NCBI GenBank assembly: GCA_037783415.1
Contig: JAZGTN010000149.1
Span: forward strand, 620,001-684,000
Direction: 5' to 3'
Origin: Leptasterias polaris
Lineage: Eukaryota; Echinodermata; Asteroidea; Forcipulatida; Asteriidae
Length of the DNA: 64,000 nucleotides
Part shown: piece by piece, positions 1 to 15,092 of the stretch
Position numbering within the stretch: position 1 is the stretch's first letter
How the letters are laid out: each line of letters starts with the position of its first letter
Notes under the pieces: model-generated
Told to the model about the DNA's origin: nothing
Databases searched by the model: none
Seen by the model: the letters and a program-made list of their open reading frames with translations, nothing else
Made by a program: the position numbers and the translations under genes

Positions 1-3000
1 CCTCTAGGCTGCAACTAGTGCATCATTTACCTGGTTTCCCCTCTAGGCTGCAACTAGTGCATCATTTACCTGGTTTCCCCTCTAGGCTGCAACTATAGCA
101 TCATTTGCCTGGTTTCCCCTCTAGACTGCAATTAGTGCATCATTTACCTGGTTTCCAATATAGACTGGAACTATAGCACATCATTTACCTGGTTTCCCCT
201 CTAGACTGCAACTATAGCATCATTTGCCTGGTTTCCCCTCTAGACTGCAACTAGTGCATCATTTACCTGGTTTCTAATCTAGACTGCAACTATAGCACAT
301 CATTTACCTGGTTTCCCCTCTCGACTGGAACTATAGCACATCATTTACCTGGTTTCCAATCTAGACTTGAAATATAGCACATCATTTACCTGGTTTCCAA
401 TCTAGACTTGAACTATAGCACATCATTTGCATGGTTTCCAATCTAGACTGGAACTATAGCACATCATTTACCTGGTTTCCCCTCTAGGCTGCAACTAGTG
501 CATCATTTGCCTGGTTTCCCCTCTAGACTGCAATTAGTGCATCATTTACCTGGTTTCCCCTCTAGGCTGCAACTAGTGCATCATTTACCTGTTTCAAATC
601 TAGACTGGAACTATAGCACATCATTTATCTGGTTTCCCAGCTAGGCTGCAACTATAGCATCATTTGCCTGGTTTCCCCTCTAGACTGCAACTAGTGCATC
701 ATTTACCTGGTTTCCAATCTAGACTGGAACTATAGCACATCATTTACCTGGTTTCCCCTCTAGATTTGAACTATAGCACATCATTTGCCTGGTTTCCAAT
801 CTAGACTGGAACTATAGCACATCATTTACCTGGTTTCCCGTCTGTGCTGCAACTAGTGCATCATTTATCTGGTTTCCAATCTAGACTGCAACTATAGCAC
901 ATCATTTACCTGGTTTCCCCTCTAGGCTGCAACTAGTGCATCGTTTGCCTGGTTTCCCCTCTGGGCTGCAACTAGTGCATCATTTGCCTGGTTTCTAATC
1001 TAGACTGCAACTATAGCATCATTTACCTGGTTTCCCCTCTAGGTTGCAACTAGTGCATCATTTACCTGGTTTCCCCTCTAGGCTGCAAGTAGTGCATCAT
1101 TTACCTGGTTCCAATCTAGACTGGAACTATAGCACATCATTTACCTGGTTTCCAATCTAGACTGGAACTATAGCACATCATTTACCTGTTTCCCCTCTAG
1201 ACTGCAACTATAGCATCATTTGCCTGGTTTCCCCTCTAGGCTGCAACTATAGTGCATCATTTGCCTGGTTTCCCCTCTAGGCTGCAACTAGTGCATCATT
1301 TACCTGTTTCCAATCTAGACTGGAACTATAGCACATCATTTATCTGGTTTCCCCTCTAGGCTGCAACTAGTGCATCATTTACCTGTTTCCAATCTAGACT
1401 GGAACTATAGCACATCATTTATCTGGTTTCCCCTCTAGGCTGCAACTAGCACACCATTTACCTGGTTTCCCCTTTAGACTGCAACTATAGCATCATTTGC
1501 CTGGTTTCCCCTCTTGACTGCAACTAGTGCATCATTTACCTGGTTTCCAATCTAGACTGGAACTATAGCACATCATTTACCTGGTTTCCAATCTAGACTG
1601 CAACTATAGCATCATTTGCCTGGTTTCCCCTCTAGAGTGCAACTAGTGCATCATTTACCTGGTTTCCAATCTAGACTGGAACTATAGCACATCATTTACC
1701 TGGTTTCCCCTGTAGGCTGCAACTAGTGCACCATTTGCCTGGTTTCCCCTCTAGACTGCAGCTAGTGCATCATTTACCTGGTTTCCCCTCTAGACTGCAA
1801 CTATAGCATCATTTGCCTGGTTTCCCCTCTAGACTGCAACTAGTGCATCATTTACCTGGTTTCCAATCTAGACTGCAACTATAGCACATCATTTACCTGG
1901 TTTCCCCTCTAGACTGCAACTATAGCATCATTTGCCTGGTTTCCCCTCTAGACTGTAGCTAGTGCATCATTTACCTGGTTTCCATTCTAGACTGGAACTA
2001 TAGCACATCATTTACCTGGTTTCCAATCTAGACTGCAACTATAGCATCATTTACCTGTTTCCAATATAGACTGGAACTATAGAACATCATTTACCTGGTT
2101 TCCCCTCTAGGCTGCAACTAGTGCATCATTTACCTGGTTTCCCCTCTAGGCTGCAACTAGTGCATCATTTACCTGGTTTCCCCTCTAGGCTGCAACTATA
2201 GCATCATTTGCCTGGTTTCCCCTCTAGACTGCAATTAGTGCATCATTTACCTGGTTTCCAATATAGACTGGAACTATAGCACATCATTTACCTGGTTTCC
2301 CCTCTAGACTGCAACTATAGCATCATTTGCCTGGTTTCCCCTCTAGACTGCAACTAGTGCATCATTTACCTGGTTTCTAATCTAGACTGCAACTATAGCA
2401 CATCATTTACCTGGTTTCCCCTCTCGACTGGAACTATAGCACATCATTTACCTGGTTTCCAATCTAGACTTGAAATATAGCACATCATTTACCTGGTTTC
2501 CAATCTAGACTTGAACTATAGCACATCATTTGCATGGTTTCCAATCTAGACTGGAACTATAGCACATCATTTACCTGGTTTCCCCTCTAGGCTGCAACTA
2601 GTGCATCATTTGCCTGGTTTCCCCTCTAGACTGCAATTAGTGCATCATTTACCTGGTTTCCCCTCTAGGCTGCAACTAGTGCATCATTTACCTGTTTCAA
2701 ATCTAGACTGGAACTATAGCACATCATTTATCTGGTTTCCCAGCTAGGCTGCAACTATAGCATCATTTGCCTGGTTTCCCCTCTAGACTGCAACTAGTGC
2801 ATCATTTACCTGGTTTCCAATCTAGACTGGAACTATAGCACATCATTTACCTGGTTTCCCCTCTAGATTTGAACTATAGCACATCATTTGCCTGGTTTCC
2901 AATCTAGACTGGAACTATAGCACATCATTTACCTGGTTTCCCGTCTGTGCTGCAACTAGTGCATCATTTATCTGGTTTCCAATCTAGACTGCAACTATAG

Positions 3001-4349
3001 CACATCATTTACCTGGTTTCCCCTCTAGACTGCAACTATAGCATCATTTGCCTGGTTTCCCCTCTAGGCTGCAACTAGTGCATCATTTACCTGGTTTCCA
3101 ATCTAGACTGCAACTATAGCACATCATTTACCTGGTTTCCCCTCTAGACTGCAACTATAGCATCATTTGCCTGGTTTCCAATCTCGACTGGAACTATAGC
3201 ACATCATTTACCTGGTTTCCAATCTAGACTTGAACTATAGCACATCATTTACCTGGTTTCCAATCTAGACTTGAACTATACCACATCATTTGCCTGGTTT
3301 CCAATCTAGACTGGAACTATAGCACATCATTTACCTGGTTTCCCCTCTAGGCTGCAACTATAGCATCATTTGCGTGGTTTCCAATCTAGAATGGAACTAT
3401 AGCACATCATTTACCTGGTTTCCAATCTAGACTGCAACTAATGCATCATTTACCTGGTTTTCCCTCTAGGCTGCAACTAGTGCATCATTTACCTGGTTTC
3501 CAATCTAGACTGCAACTATAGCACATCATTTACCTGGTTTCCCCTCTAGACTGCAACTATAGCATCATTTGCCTGGTTTCCCCTCTAGACTGCAGCTAGT
3601 GCATCATTTACCTGGTTTCCATTCTAGACTGGAACTATAGAACATCATTTACCTGGTTTCCCCTCTAGGCTGCAACTAGTGCATCATTTACCTGGTTTCC
3701 CCTCTAGGCTGCAACTAGTGCATCATTTACCTGGTTTCCCCTCTAGGCTGCAACTATAGCATCATTTGCCTGGTTTCCCCTCTAGACTGCAATTAGTGCA
3801 TCATTTACCTGGTTTCCAATATGGACTGGAACTATAGCACATCATTTACCTGGTTTCCCCTCTAGACTGCAACTATAGCATCATTTGCCTGGTTTCCCCT
3901 CTAGACTGCAACTAGTGCATCATTTACCTGGTTTCCAATCTAGACTGCAACTATAGCACATCATTTACCTGGTTTCCCCTCTCGACTTGAACTATAGCAC
4001 ATCATTTGCCTGGTTTCCAATCTAGACTGGAACTATAGCACATCATTTACCTGGTTTCCAATCTAGACTTGAAATATAGCACATCATTTACCTGGTTTCC
4101 AATCTAGACTTGAACTATAGCACATCATTTGCATGGTTTCCAATCTAGACTGGAACTATAGCACATCATTTACCTGGTTTCCACTCTAGGCTGCAACTAG
4201 TGCATCATTTGCCTGGTTTCCCCTCTAGACTGCAATTAGTGCATCATTTACCTGGTTTCCCCTCTAGGCTGCAACTAGTGCATCATTTACCTGTTTCAAA
4301 TCTAGACTGGAACTATAGCACATCATTTATCTGGTTTCCCCGCTAGGCT

Positions 4350-7300
4350 GCAACTATAGCATCATTTGCCTGGTTTCCCCTCTAGACTGCAACTAGTGCA
4401 TCATTTACCTGGTTTCCAATCTAGACTGGAACTATAGAACATCATTTACCTGGTTTCCCCTCTAGGCTGCAACTAGTGCATCATTTACCTGGTTTCCCCT
4501 CTAGGCTGCAACTAGTGCATCATTTACCTGGTTTCCCCTCTAGGCTGCAACTATAGCATCATTTGCCTGGTTTCCCCTCTAGACTGCAATTAGTGCATCA
4601 TTTACCTGGTTTCCAATATGGACTGGAACTATAGCACATCATTTACCTGGTTTCCCCTCTAGACTGCAACTATAGCATCATTTGCCTGGTTTCCCCTCTA
4701 GACTGCAACTAGTGCATCATTTACCTGGTTTCCAATCTAGACTGCAACTATAGCACATCATTTACCTGGTTTCCCTTCTCGACTTGAACTATAGCACATC
4801 ATTTGCCTGGTTTCCAATCTAGACTGGAACTATAGCACATCATTTACCTGGTTTCCAATCTAGACTTGAAATATAGCACATCATTTACCTGGTTTCCAAT
4901 CTAGACTTGAACTATAGCACATCATTTGCATGGTTTCCAATCTAGACTGGAACTATAGCACATCATTTACCTGGTTTCCACTCTAGGCTGCAACTAGTGC
5001 ATCATTTGCCTGGTTTCCCCTCTAGACTGCAATTAGTGCATCATTTACCTGGTTTCCCCTCTAGGCTGCAACTAGTGCATCATTTACCTGTTTCAAATCT
5101 AGACTGGAACTATAGCACATCATTTATCTGGTTTCCCCGCTAGGCTGCAACTATAGCATCATTTGCCTGGTTTCCCCTCTAGACTGCAACTAGTGCATCA
5201 TTTACCTGGTTTCCAATCTAGACTGGAACTATAGCACATCATTTACCTGGTTTCCCCTCTAGACTTGAACTATAGCACATCATTTGCCTGGTTTCCAATC
5301 TAGACTGGAACTATAGCACATCATTTACCTGGTTTCCCCTCTGTGCTGCAACTAGTGCATCATTTATCTGGTTTCCAATCTAGACTGCAACTATAGCACA
5401 TCATTTACCTGGTTTCCCCTCTAGACTGCAACTATAGCATCATTTGCCTGGTTTCCCCTCTAGGCTGCAACTAGTGCATCATTTACCTGGTTTCCAATCT
5501 AGACTGCAACTATAGCACATCATTTACCTGGTTTCCCCTCTAGACTGCAACTATAGCATCATTTGCCTGGTTTCCAATCTAGACTGGAACTATAGCACAT
5601 CATTTACCTGGTTTCCAATCTAGACTTGAACTATAGCACATCATTTACCTGGTTTCCAATCTAGACTTGAACTATACCACATCATTTGCCTGGTTTCCAA
5701 TCTAGACTGGAACTATAGCACATCATTTACCTGGTTTCCCCTCTAGGCTGCAACTATAGCATCATTTGCGTGGTTTCCAATCTAGAATGGAACTATAGCA
5801 CATCATTTACCTGGTTTCCAATCTAGACTGCAACTAATGCATCATTTACCTGGTTTTCCCTCTAGGCTGCAACTAGTGCATCATTTACCTGGTTTCCAAT
5901 CTAGACTGCAACTATAGCACATCATTTACCTGGTTTCCCCTCTAGACTGCAACTATAGCATCATTTGCCTGGTTTCCCCTCTAGACTGGAGCTAGTGCAT
6001 CATTTACCTGGTTTCCATTCTAGACTGGAACTATAGCACATCATTTACCTGGTTTCCAATCTAGACTGCAACTATAGCATCATTTACCTGTTTCCAATAT
6101 AGACTGGAACTATAGAACATCATTTACCTGGTTTCCCCTCTAGGCTGCAACTAGTGCATCATTTACCTGGTTTCCCCTCTAGGCTGCAACTAGTGCATCA
6201 TTTACCTGGTTTCCCCTCTAGGCTGCAACTATAGCATCATTTGCCTGGTTTCCCCTCTAGACTGCAATTAGTGCATCATTTACCTGGTTTCCAATATGGA
6301 CTGGAACTATAGCACATCATTTACCTGGTTTCCCCTCTAGACTGCAACTATAGCATCATTTGCCTGGTTTCCCCTCTAGACTGCAACTAGTGCATCATTT
6401 ACCTGGTTTCCAATCTAGACTGCAACTATAGCACATCATTTACCTGGTTTCCCCTCTCGACTTGAACTATAGCACATCATTTGCCTGGTTTCCAATCTAG
6501 ACTGGAACTATAGCACATCATTTACCTGGTTTCCAATCTAGACTTGAAATATAGCACATCATTTACCTGGTTTCCAATCTAGACTTGAACTATAGCACAT
6601 CATTTGCATGGTTTCCAATCTAGACTGGAACTATAGCACATCATTTACCTGGTTTCCTCTCTAGGCTGCAACTAGTGCATCATTTGCCTGGTTTCCCCTC
6701 TAGACTGCAATTAGTGCATCATTTACCTGGTTTCCCCTCTAGGCTGCAACTAGTGCATCATTTACCTGTTTCAAATCTAGACAGGAACTATAGCACATCA
6801 TTTATCTGGTTTCCCCGCTAGGCTGCAACTATAGCATCATTTGTCTGGTTTCCCCTCTAGACTGCAACTAGTGCATCATTTACCTGGTTTCCAATCTAGA
6901 CTGGAACTATAGCACATCATTTACCTGGTTTCCCCTCTAGACTTGAACTATAGCACATCATTTGCCTGGTTTCCAATCTAGACTGGAACTATAGCACATC
7001 ATTTACCTGGTTTCCCCTCTGTGCTGCAACTAGTGCATCATTTATCTGGTTTCCAATCTAGACTGGAACTATAGCACATCATTTACCTGGTTTCCAATCT
7101 AGACTTGAACTATAGCACATCATTTACCTGGTTTCCAATCTAGACTTGAACTATACCACATCATTTGCCTGGTTTCCAATCTAGACTGGAACTATAGCAC
7201 ATCATTTACCTGGTTTCCCCTCTAGGCTGCAACTATAGCATCATTTGCGTGGTTTCCAATCTAGAATGGAACTATAGCACATCATTTACCTGGTTTCCAA

Positions 7301-10300
7301 TCTAGACTGCAACTAATGCATCATTTACCTGGTTTTCCCTCTAGGCTGCAACTAGTGCATCATTTACCTGGTTTCCAATCTAGACTGCAACTATAGCACA
7401 TCATTTACCTGGTTTCCCCTCTAGACTGCAACTATAGCATCATTTGCCTGGTTTCCCCTCTAGACTGCAGCTAGTGCATCATTTACCTGGTTTCCATTCT
7501 AGACTGGAACTATAGCACATCATTTACCTGGTTTCCCCTCTAGACTTGAACTATAGCACATCATTTGCCTGGTTTCCAATCTAGACTGGAACTATACCAC
7601 ATCATTTACCTGGTTTCCCCTCTGTGCTGCAACTAGTGCATCATTTATCTGGTTTCCAATCTAGACTGCAACTATAGCACATCATTTACCTGGTTTCCCC
7701 TCTAGACTGCAACTATAGCATCATTTGCCTGGTTTCCCCTCTAGACTGCAACTAGTGCATCATTTACCTGGTTTCCAATCTAGACTGGAACTATAGCACA
7801 TCATTTACCTGGTTTCCCCTCTAGTCTTGAACTATAGCACATCATTTGCCTGGTTTCCAATCTAGACTGGAACTATAGCACATCATTTACCTGGTTTCCC
7901 CTCTGTGCTGCAACTAGTGCATTATTTGCCTGGTTTCCCCTCTAGACTGCAATTAGTGCATCATTTACCTGGTTTCCCCTCTAGGCTGCAACTAGTGCAT
8001 CATTTACCTGTTTCAAATCTAGACTGGAACTATAGCACATCATTTATCTGGTTTCCAATCTAGACTTGAACTATACCACATCATTTGCCTGGTTTCCAAT
8101 CTAGACTGGAACTATAGCACATCATTTACCTGGTTTCCTCTCTAGGTTGCAACTATAGCATCATTTGCGTGGTTTCCAATCTAGAATGGAACTATAGCAC
8201 ATCATTTACCTGGTTTCCAATCTAGGCTGCAACTAGTGCATCATTTACCTGGTTTCCAATCTAGACTGCAACTATAGCACATCATTTACCTGGTTTCCCC
8301 TCTAGACTGCAACTATAGCATCATTTGCCTGGTTTCCCCTCTAGACTGCAGCTAGTGCATCATTTACCTGGTTTCCATTCTAGACTGGAACTATAGCACA
8401 TCATTTACCTGGTTTCCAATCTGGACTGCAACTATAGCATCATTTACCTGTTTCCAATATAGACTGGAACTATAGAACATCATTTACCTGGTTTCCCCTC
8501 TAGGCTGCAACTAGTGCATCATTTACCTGGTTTCCCCTCTAGGCTGCAACTAGTGCATCATTTACCTGTTTCAAATCTAGACTGGAACTATAGCACATCA
8601 TTTATCTGGTTTCCCCGCTAGGCTGCAACTATAGCATCATTTGCCTGGTTTCCCCTCTAGACTGCAACTAGTGCATCATTTACCTGGTTTCCAATCTAGA
8701 CAGGAACTATAGCACATCATTTACCTGGTTTCCCCTCTAGACTTGAACTATAGCACATCATTTGCCTGGTTTCCAATCTAGACTGGAACTATAGCACATC
8801 ATTTACCTGGTTTCCCCTCTGTGCTGCAACTAGTGCATTATTTGCCTGGTTTCCCCTCTAGACTGCAATTAGTGCATCATTTACCTGGTTTCCCCTCTAG
8901 GCTGCAACTAGTGCATCATTTACCTGGTTTCCAATCTAGACTGGAACTATAGCACATCATTTACCTGGTTTCCAATCTAGACAGGAACTATAGCACATCA
9001 TTTACCTGGTTTCCCCTCTAGACTTGAACTATAGCACATCATTTGCCTGGTTTCCAATCTAGACTGGAATTATAGCACATCATTTACCTGGTTTCCCCTC
9101 TGTGCTGCAACTAGTGCATTATTTACCTGGTTTCCCCTCTAGGCTGCAACTAGTGCATCATTTACCTGGTTTCCCCTCTAGGCTGCAACTAGTGCATCAT
9201 TTGCCTGGTTTCCCCTCTAGACTGCAATTAGTGCATCATTTACCTGGTTTCCAATATAGACTGGAACTATAGCACATCATTTACCTGGTTTCCCCTCTAG
9301 ACTGCAACTATAGCATCATTTGCCTGGTTTCCCCTCTAGACTGCAACTAGTGCATCATTTACCTGGTTTCCAATCTAGACTGCAACTATAGCACATCATT
9401 TACCTGGTTTCCCCTCTCGACTTGAACTATAGCACATCATTTGCCTGGTTTCCAATCTAGACTGGAACTATAGCACATCATTTACCTGGTTTCCCCTCTA
9501 GGCTGCAACTAGTGCATCATTTGCCTGGTTTCCCCTCTAGACTGCAATTAGTGCATCATTTAGCTGGTTTCCCCTCTAGGCTGCAACTAGTGCATCATTT
9601 ACCTGTTTCAAATCTAGACTGGAACTATAGCACATCATTTATCTGGTTTCCCCGCTAGGCTGCAACTATAGCATCATTTGCCTGGTTTCCCCTCTAGACT
9701 GCAACTAGTGCATCATTTACCTGGTTTCCAATCTAGACTGGAACTATAGCACATCATTTACCTGGTTTCCCCTCTAGACTTGAACTATAGCACATCATTT
9801 GCCTGGTTTCCAATCTAGACTGGAACTATAGCACATCATTTACCTGGTTTCCCCTCTGTGCGGCAACTAGTGCATCATTTATCTGGTTTCCAATCTAGAC
9901 TGCAACTATAGCACATCATTTACCTGGTTTCCCCTCTAGACTGCAACTATAGCATCATTTACCTGGTTTCCAATCTAGACTGGAACTATAGCACATCATT
10001 TACCTGGTTTCCCCTCTAGACTTGAACTATAGCACATCATTTGCCTGGTTTCCAATCTAGACTGGAACTATAGCACATCATTTACCTGGTTTCCCCTCTG
10101 TGCTGCAACTAGTGCATCATTTATCTGGTTTCCAATCTAGACTGCAACTATAGCACATCATTTACCTGGTTTCCCCTCTCGACTTGAACTATAGCACATC
10201 ATTTGCCTGGTTTCCAATCTAGACTGGAACTATAGCACATCATTTACCTGGTTTCCCCTCTAGGCTGCAACTAGTGCATCATTTGCCTGGTTTCCCCTCT

Positions 10301-11461
10301 AGACTGCAATTAGTGCATCATTTAGCTGGTTTCCCCTCTAGGCTGCAACTAGTGCATCATTTACCTGTTTCAAATCTAGACTGGAACTATAGCACATCAT
10401 TTATCTGGTTTCCCCGCTAGGCTGCAACTATAGCATCATTTGCCTGGTTTCCCCTCTAGACTGCAACTAGTGCATCATTTACCTGGTTTCCAATCTAGAC
10501 TGGAACTATAGCACATCATTTACCTGGTTTCCCCTCTAGACTTGAACTATAGCACATCATTTGCCTGGTTTCCAATCTAGACTGGAACTATAGCACATCA
10601 TTTACCTGGTTTCCCCTCTGTGCGGCAACTAGTGCATCATTTATCTGGTTTCCAATCTAGACTGCAACTATAGCACATCATTTACCTGGTTTCCCCTCTA
10701 GACTGCAACTATAGCATCATTTGCCTGGTTTCCCCTCTAGACTGCAACTAGTGCATCATTTACCTGGTTTCCAATCTAGACTGGAACTATAGCACATCAT
10801 TTACCTGGTTTCCCCTCTAGACTTGAACTATAGCACATCATTTGCCTGGTTTCCAATCTAGACTGGAACTATAGCACATCATTTACCTGGTTTCCCCTCT
10901 GTGCTGCAACTAGTGCATCATTTATCTGGTTTCCAATCTAGACTGCAACTATAGCACATCATTTACCTGGTTTCCCCTCTAGACTGCAACTATAGCATCA
11001 TTTGCCTGGTTTCCCCTCTAGACTGCAACTAGTGCATCATTTACCTGGTTTCCAATCTAGACTGGAACTATAGCACATCATTTACCTGGTTTCCCCTCTA
11101 GACTTGAACTATAGCACATCATTTGCCTGGTTTCCAATCTAGACTGGAACTATAGCACATCATTTACCTGGTTTCCCCTCTAGGCTGCAACTAGTGCATC
11201 GTTTGCCTGGTTTCCCCTCTAGGCTGCAACTAGTGCATCATTTGCCTGGTTTCTAATCTAGACTGCAACTATAGCATCATTTACCTGGTTTCCCCTCTAG
11301 GTTGCAACTAGTGCATCATTTACCTGGTTTCCCCTCTAGGCTGCAAGTAGTGCATCATTTACCTGGTTCCAATCTAGACTGGAACTATAGCACATCATTT
11401 ACCTGGTTTCCAATCTAGACTGGAACTATAGCACATCATTTACCTGTTTCCCCTCTAGACT
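4350..11461 (+). repeat. 7.1-kb higher-order segment, copy 1
   Basis: This segment matches the sequence starting near 11,462 at a constant offset of 7,112 bp. I checked the match at several rare-variant landmarks: the tatagaac monomer (4,432 and 11,544), the ctgtgctg monomer (7,621 and 14,733) and the gcattattt monomer (7,921 and 15,033). Only scattered single-base differences were seen, for example tcccttctc near 4,773 against tcccctctc in copy 2. It contains an internal 762-bp tandem copy (landmark gtgcggcaac at about 9,859 and again at 10,620) that copy 3 lacks. The left edge is defined by loss of alignment about 30 bp upstream of 4,380. Offsets are read by eye. Confidence 0.8.
10620..11181 (+). 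repeat. 281-bp heptamer, two tandem copies
   Basis: The diagnostic ctctgtgc monomer recurs exactly 281 bp apart (its gtgc at 10,620 and 10,901). The unit holds seven monomers, four of 41 bp and three of 39 bp, which sum to 281. The same heptamer recurs at 22,521 and 22,802, at 31,643 and 31,924, and in the 42-48 kb region. It is the best-defined small higher-order unit in the array. Confidence 0.85.
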
Positions 11462-14400
11462 GCAACTATAGCATCATTTGCCTGGTTTCCCCTCTAGACT
11501 GCAACTAGTGCATCATTTACCTGGTTTCCAATCTAGACTGGAACTATAGAACATCATTTACCTGGTTTCCCCTCTAGGCTGCAACTAGTGCATCATTTAC
11601 CTGGTTTCCCCTCTAGGCTGCAACTAGTGCATCATTTACCTGGTTTCCCCTCTAGGCTGCAACTATAGCATCATTTGCCTGGTTTCCCCTCTAGACTGCA
11701 ATTAGTGCATCATTTACCTGGTTTCCAATATGGACTGGAACTATAGCACATCATTTACCTGGTTTCCCCTCTAGACTGCAACTATAGCATCATTTGCCTG
11801 GTTTCCCCTCTAGACTGCAACTAGTGCATCATTTACCTGGTTTCCAATCTAGACTGCAACTATAGCACATCATTTACCTGGTTTCCCCTCTCGACTTGAA
11901 CTATAGCACATCATTTGCCTGGTTTCCAATCTAGACTGGAACTATAGCACATCATTTACCTGGTTTCCAATCTAGACTTGAAATATAGCACATCATTTAC
12001 CTGGTTTCCAATCTAGACTTGAACTATAGCACATCATTTGCATGGTTTCCAATCTAGACTGGAACTATAGCACATCATTTACCTGGTTTCCACTCTAGGC
12101 TGCAACTAGTGCATCATTTGCCTGGTTTCCCCTCTAGACTGCAATTAGTGCATCATTTACCTGGTTTCCCCTCTAGGCTGCAACTAGTGCATCATTTACC
12201 TGTTTCAAATCTAGACTGGAACTATAGCACATCATTTATCTGGTTTCCCCGCTAGGCTGCAACTATAGCATCATTTGCCTGGTTTCCCCTCTAGACTGCA
12301 ACTAGTGCATCATTTACCTGGTTTCCAATCTAGACTGGAACTATAGCACATCATTTACCTGGTTTCCCCTCTAGACTTGAACTATAGCACATCATTTGCC
12401 TGGTTTCCAATCTAGACTGGAACTATAGCACATCATTTACCTGGTTTCCCCTCTGTGCTGCAACTAGTGCATCATTTATCTGGTTTCCAATCTAGACTGC
12501 AACTATAGCACATCATTTACCTGGTTTCCCCTCTAGACTGCAACTATAGCATCATTTGCCTGGTTTCCCCTCTAGGCTGCAACTAGTGCATCATTTACCT
12601 GGTTTCCAATCTAGACTGCAACTATAGCACATCATTTACCTGGTTTCCCCTCTAGACTGCAACTATAGCATCATTTGCCTGGTTTCCAATCTAGACTGGA
12701 ACTATAGCACATCATTTACCTGGTTTCCAATCTAGACTTGAACTATAGCACATCATTTACCTGGTTTCCAATCTAGACTTGAACTATACCACATCATTTG
12801 CCTGGTTTCCAATCTAGACTGGAACTATAGCACATCATTTACCTGGTTTCCCCTCTAGGCTGCAACTATAGCATCATTTGCGTGGTTTCCAATCTAGAAT
12901 GGAACTATAGCACATCATTTACCTGGTTTCCAATCTAGACTGCAACTAATGCATCATTTACCTGGTTTTCCCTCTAGGCTGCAACTAGTGCATCATTTAC
13001 CTGGTTTCCAATCTAGACTGCAACTATAGCACATCATTTACCTGGTTTCCCCTCTAGACTGCAACTATAGCATCATTTGCCTGGTTTCCCCTCTAGACTG
13101 GAGCTAGTGCATCATTTACCTGGTTTCCATTCTAGACTGGAACTATAGCACATCATTTACCTGGTTTCCAATCTAGACTGCAACTATAGCATCATTTACC
13201 TGTTTCCAATATAGACTGGAACTATAGAACATCATTTACCTGGTTTCCCCTCTAGGCTGCAACTAGTGCATCATTTACCTGGTTTCCCCTCTAGGCTGCA
13301 ACTAGTGCATCATTTACCTGGTTTCCCCTCTAGGCTGCAACTATAGCATCATTTGCCTGGTTTCCCCTCTAGACTGCAATTAGTGCATCATTTACCTGGT
13401 TTCCAATATGGACTGGAACTATAGCACATCATTTACCTGGTTTCCCCTCTAGACTGCAACTATAGCATCATTTGCCTGGTTTCCCCTCTAGACTGCAACT
13501 AGTGCATCATTTACCTGGTTTCCAATCTAGACTGCAACTATAGCACATCATTTACCTGGTTTCCCCTCTCGACTTGAACTATAGCACATCATTTGCCTGG
13601 TTTCCAATCTAGACTGGAACTATAGCACATCATTTACCTGGTTTCCAATCTAGACTTGAAATATAGCACATAATTTACCTGGTTTCCAATCTAGACTTGA
13701 ACTATAGCACATCATTTGCATGGTTTCCAATCTAGACTGGAACTATAGCACATCATTTACCTGGTTTCCTCTCTAGGCTGCAACTAGTGCATCATTTGCC
13801 TGGTTTCCCCTCTAGACTGCAATTAGTGCATCATTTACCTGGTTTCCCCTCTAGGCTGCAACTAGTGCATCATTTACCTGTTTCAAATCTAGACAGGAAC
13901 TATAGCACATCATTTATCTGGTTTCCCCGCTAGGCTGCAACTATAGCATCATTTGTCTGGTTTCCCCTCTAGACTGCAACTAGTGCATCATTTACCTGGT
14001 TTCCAATCTAGACTGGAACTATAGCACATCATTTACCTGGTTTCCCCTCTAGACTTGAACTATAGCACATCATTTGCCTGGTTTCCAATCTAGACTGGAA
14101 CTATAGCACATCATTTACCTGGTTTCCCCTCTGTGCTGCAACTAGTGCATCATTTATCTGGTTTCCAATCTAGACTGGAACTATAGCACATCATTTACCT
14201 GGTTTCCAATCTAGACTTGAACTATAGCACATCATTTACCTGGTTTCCAATCTAGACTTGAACTATACCACATCATTTGCCTGGTTTCCAATCTAGACTG
14301 GAACTATAGCACATCATTTACCTGGTTTCCCCTCTAGGCTGCAACTATAGCATCATTTGCGTGGTTTCCAATCTAGAATGGAACTATAGCACATCATTTA

Positions 14401-15092
14401 CCTGGTTTCCAATCTAGACTGCAACTAATGCATCATTTACCTGGTTTTCCCTCTAGGCTGCAACTAGTGCATCATTTACCTGGTTTCCAATCTAGACTGC
14501 AACTATAGCACATCATTTACCTGGTTTCCCCTCTAGACTGCAACTATAGCATCATTTGCCTGGTTTCCCCTCTAGACTGCAGCTAGTGCATCATTTACCT
14601 GGTTTCCATTCTAGACTGGAACTATAGCACATCATTTACCTGGTTTCCCCTCTAGACTTGAACTATAGCACATCATTTGCCTGGTTTCCAATCTAGACTG
14701 GAACTATAGCACATCATTTACCTGGTTTCCCCTCTGTGCTGCAACTAGTGCATCATTTATCTGGTTTCCAATCTAGACTGCAACTATAGCACATCATTTA
14801 CCTGGTTTCCCCTCTAGACTGCAACTATAGCATCATTTGCCTGGTTTCCCCTCTAGACTGCAACTAGTGCATCATTTACCTGGTTTCCAATCTAGACTGG
14901 AACTATAGCACATCATTTACCTGGTTTCCCCTCTAGTCTTGAACTATAGCACATCATTTGCCTGGTTTCCAATCTAGACTGGAACTATAGCACATCATTT
15001 ACCTGGTTTCCCCTCTGTGCTGCAACTAGTGCATTATTTGCCTGGTTTCCCCTCTAGACTGCAATTAGTGCATCATTTACCTGGTTTCCCCT
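11462..15092 (+). repeat. 7.1-kb higher-order segment, copy 2 (shortened)
   Basis: The segment follows copy 1 at offset 7,112 up to about 15,092, where a ctaggctg monomer is replaced by ctaggttg. From there the alignment jumps to the end of copy 1 (landmark ctaggttg at 11,297, new offset 3,796). Roughly 3.3 kb of the unit is therefore missing, joined inside a monomer. A further copy of the shortened unit's right part follows at an offset of 1,755 bp (15,017 onward equals 16,772 onward). This is what unequal exchange between misaligned arrays produces. Confidence 0.75.

Noticed and set aside
410..440. Octamer motif ATTTGCAT in the tttgcatgg monomer variant, recurring through the array
   Set aside because: It is a single-base variant (gcatgg for gcctgg) of a common monomer spread by higher-order duplication. 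There is no promoter context, so a chance match is the simplest reading.
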